From NCBI GenBank assembly GCA_002633005.1, contig NMRA01000465.1, positions 65,772 through 129,771 on the forward strand: DNA of 64,000 nucleotides, read 5' to 3'. Position numbers and translations under genes: made by a program. Under the pieces are notes generated by a model. The model saw only the letters and a program-made list of their open reading frames with translations. It searched no databases and was not told where the DNA came from. Shown here one piece after another: positions 62,701 through 64,000 of the stretch (position 1 is its first letter; each line of letters starts with the position of its first letter). This stretch comes from Phoronis australis. Taxonomy: Eukaryota > Phoronida > Phoronidae.

Positions 62701-63756
62701 ATCTATGTAGAGCTATGTAGAGCTATATGTAGAGCTATATGTAGAGCTATGTAGAGCTATGTAGAGCTATATGTAGAGCTATGTAGAGCTATATGTAGAG
62801 CTATGTAGAGCTATGTAGAGCAGGTAAATGAGTTAGTCTAAATCAACTTAGTTTGCTAAATCACCTGTTACTTGTTTGTACGCATATTAAGATTTTCAGC
62901 CTCACAAGTGGGCTTTACCAAATAAGCTCGGAAACAACATCTGCATACCGCTGTAGTCATAGATGGAGGTATAAGCAACCACGTCAATCTTGTGGTTTGT
63001 TGCTAAGTATAGATTCAGACTTACATAAGGATTAGAAGCCATCACAATAGCATAAACCATTCATTTGCTTACTTCACACAGACCCCTTTTATTAATCCAC
63101 ATTTCACACAGAACCTCTCCTCACTAAATAACCCTTCACACAGAGCCCTTGCTTACTACATGACACCTGACATAGAGCCCCTACCCACTATAGGACCCCT
63201 CACACAGAGCAACTCTTCACTACATGAACCCTCTCATACAGAGCTCCTACTCACTATATAACTCCTAAAACAGAGCCCCTGTTCACTACATGACCCCTCA
63301 CACAGAGCCTCTGCTTACTACATGACCTTTCACACAGAGCCCAATGAGTAGTACATAACCCCTCACACACAGCCCTCCCTACTACATGAACCCTCACACA
63401 GGGCCCCTGCTTACTACATGAACACTCAAACAGAGCCCCTCCTAACTACATAACCCCTGATTCCTGAACCCCATTTTAAGTACCTCTTGGTTCCTCTTCA
63501 GTTCATCCTTTTCCCTGGCCAGTTCACTGCTAGAGAGTGAACCAGAGTTAGAGATCAGATCCATCAGTTGCTGCTCAAAGGCAGCACACAACTTATCCCT
63601 GGCTTGCTGCCGTCGACCCGCACTCTGAGCACGTGCCTGAGCGCGTGCGGCTTCAGCCTCTCTCTCAAGCTGCTCCTGTAGGTGGATGGCCTCCTTGATG
63701 TGGCGCTGCCGTAGGATGTTGTAGATCATGTTCTCCGCCTGCTCATCTCCAACAGC
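56770..63756 (-). CDS. Large coiled-coil protein, C-terminal 763 residues, 10 exons, N-terminus off right edge
   Basis: Exons in transcript order: 63756-63484, 62600-62272, 62021-61868, 60817-60512, 60227-60059, 59832-59441, 58925-58716, 58206-58049, 57669-57555 and 56955-56770. They sum to 2292 nt with all phases matching and end in TGA. The first four exons are a long Glu/Arg/Lys/Gln-rich coiled coil (about residues 1-320). A low-complexity Ala/Ser/Thr link follows. Exons 5-6 form a globular part: an N-terminal TPTGNAEQDW motif, VPVDINLISPREFVIYR, then GEFVLVILHSLAHI, whose H-x3-H recalls a zincin helix but lacks the glutamate. Exons 7-9 look helical, and the last exon is another coiled coil. 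I recognise no named family. A repeated copy of part of exon 3 at 61573-61715 is probably an assembly artefact and is excluded. Confidence 0.88.
61422..62010. repeat. Two 294-base copies flanking a single N, doubling part of a coding exon
   Basis: 61422-61715 and 61717-62010 are the same length and differ at only a few sites (for example caccagatg/cactagatg, ctcataaag/ctcattaag, gctccgcc/gctctgcc). One N (61716) separates them. Both contain the donor end of exon 3 of the coiled-coil gene; only the second copy continues to the proper acceptor. This is the pattern of two allelic contig ends abutted without merging. Confidence 0.9.
62701..62822. repeat. ATGTAGAGCT(AT) microsatellite
   Basis: About eleven tandem units of 10 or 12 bases (atgtagagct and atatgtagagct) in an intron of the coiled-coil gene. 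Confidence 0.92.
63065..63470. repeat. Minisatellite with ~30-base units CACACAGAGCCCCT...CTACATGACCCCT
   Basis: About twelve imperfect copies with alternating ctcacacagagcccct and cttactacatgacccct segments. They fill most of the intron between the first two exons of the coiled-coil gene seen here and stop about 15 bases before the exon's donor end. Confidence 0.88.
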
Positions 63757-64000
63757 CTAGAGGTGATAATACACTTGCTTAATAGAACTCGTACCACCAG
63801 TGTTATTGTGAGAATAATACTACTGCAGTGCATCATGTTCACTCAAGTCTCCATGGATTGAATGATAATCCACCACTTCTGAGATTTAGGGGCAAATATA
63901 CTGCAGTCATGTGCTATAAGCCCCCTGACATCAAAACACATATTTGCTGTTATGTCGGTCAATCTAAGCCTCTACATTGTTGCACTCAGTTTTCCACAGT

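Overview
This is a eukaryotic, almost certainly metazoan, genomic window. Genes are split by canonical GT/AG introns, intergenic DNA is AT-rich and crowded with short transposon relics, and the proteins include an animal ZP-domain receptor architecture. AT-rich introns of roughly 0.3-5 kb, many fold-back elements and apparent haplotype duplications at single-N joins fit a heterozygous marine invertebrate (for example a lancelet, hemichordate or echinoderm). I cannot fix the species from sequence alone. The ORFs of about 60-100 codons scattered through the window are mostly chance; the genes had to be rebuilt by joining exons.

Layout: (1) 13-14331, minus strand: NOG1/GTPBP4 nucleolar GTPase, 12 coding exons with the start codon present; the C-terminal end runs off the left edge. 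(2) 17233-26896, plus strand: a 380-residue ZP-domain type I membrane protein in 9 coding exons. (3) 30843-45644, plus strand: a 376-residue tandem paralogue with the same 9-exon layout and the same intron phases. (4) 49822-51556, plus strand: a 171-residue protein in two exons with one C2H2 zinc finger. (5) 56770-63756, minus strand: the last 10 coding exons (763 residues plus stop) of a large coiled-coil protein that I do not recognise; its N-terminus lies beyond the right edge. Every rebuilt gene keeps an open frame through all junctions, and the exon lengths sum to whole codons where both ends are present.

The ZP genes carry most of the accessory DNA. Their introns and flanks hold a Mutator-like non-autonomous element with a perfect 9-bp target duplication, a family with a 5-bp target duplication, fold-back elements with tRNA-like cores, a tRNA-derived SINE split by a MITE, and a 5'-truncated LINE nested inside a long fold-back repeat. 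The same fold-back repeat family fills intron 1 of NOG1. Several minisatellites lie in introns or a 3' UTR.

The five genes show no operon-like link. NOG1 acts in 60S ribosome assembly. The two ZP proteins are predicted to be furin-processed, polymerising extracellular-matrix or egg-coat-type proteins. The functions of the zinc-finger and coiled-coil genes cannot be read from sequence. Two near-identical segments each associated with a single N (61422-62010, and 53078-53672 around an N at 53325) look more like assembly joins of alleles than real duplications, and one of them falsely doubles a coding exon.
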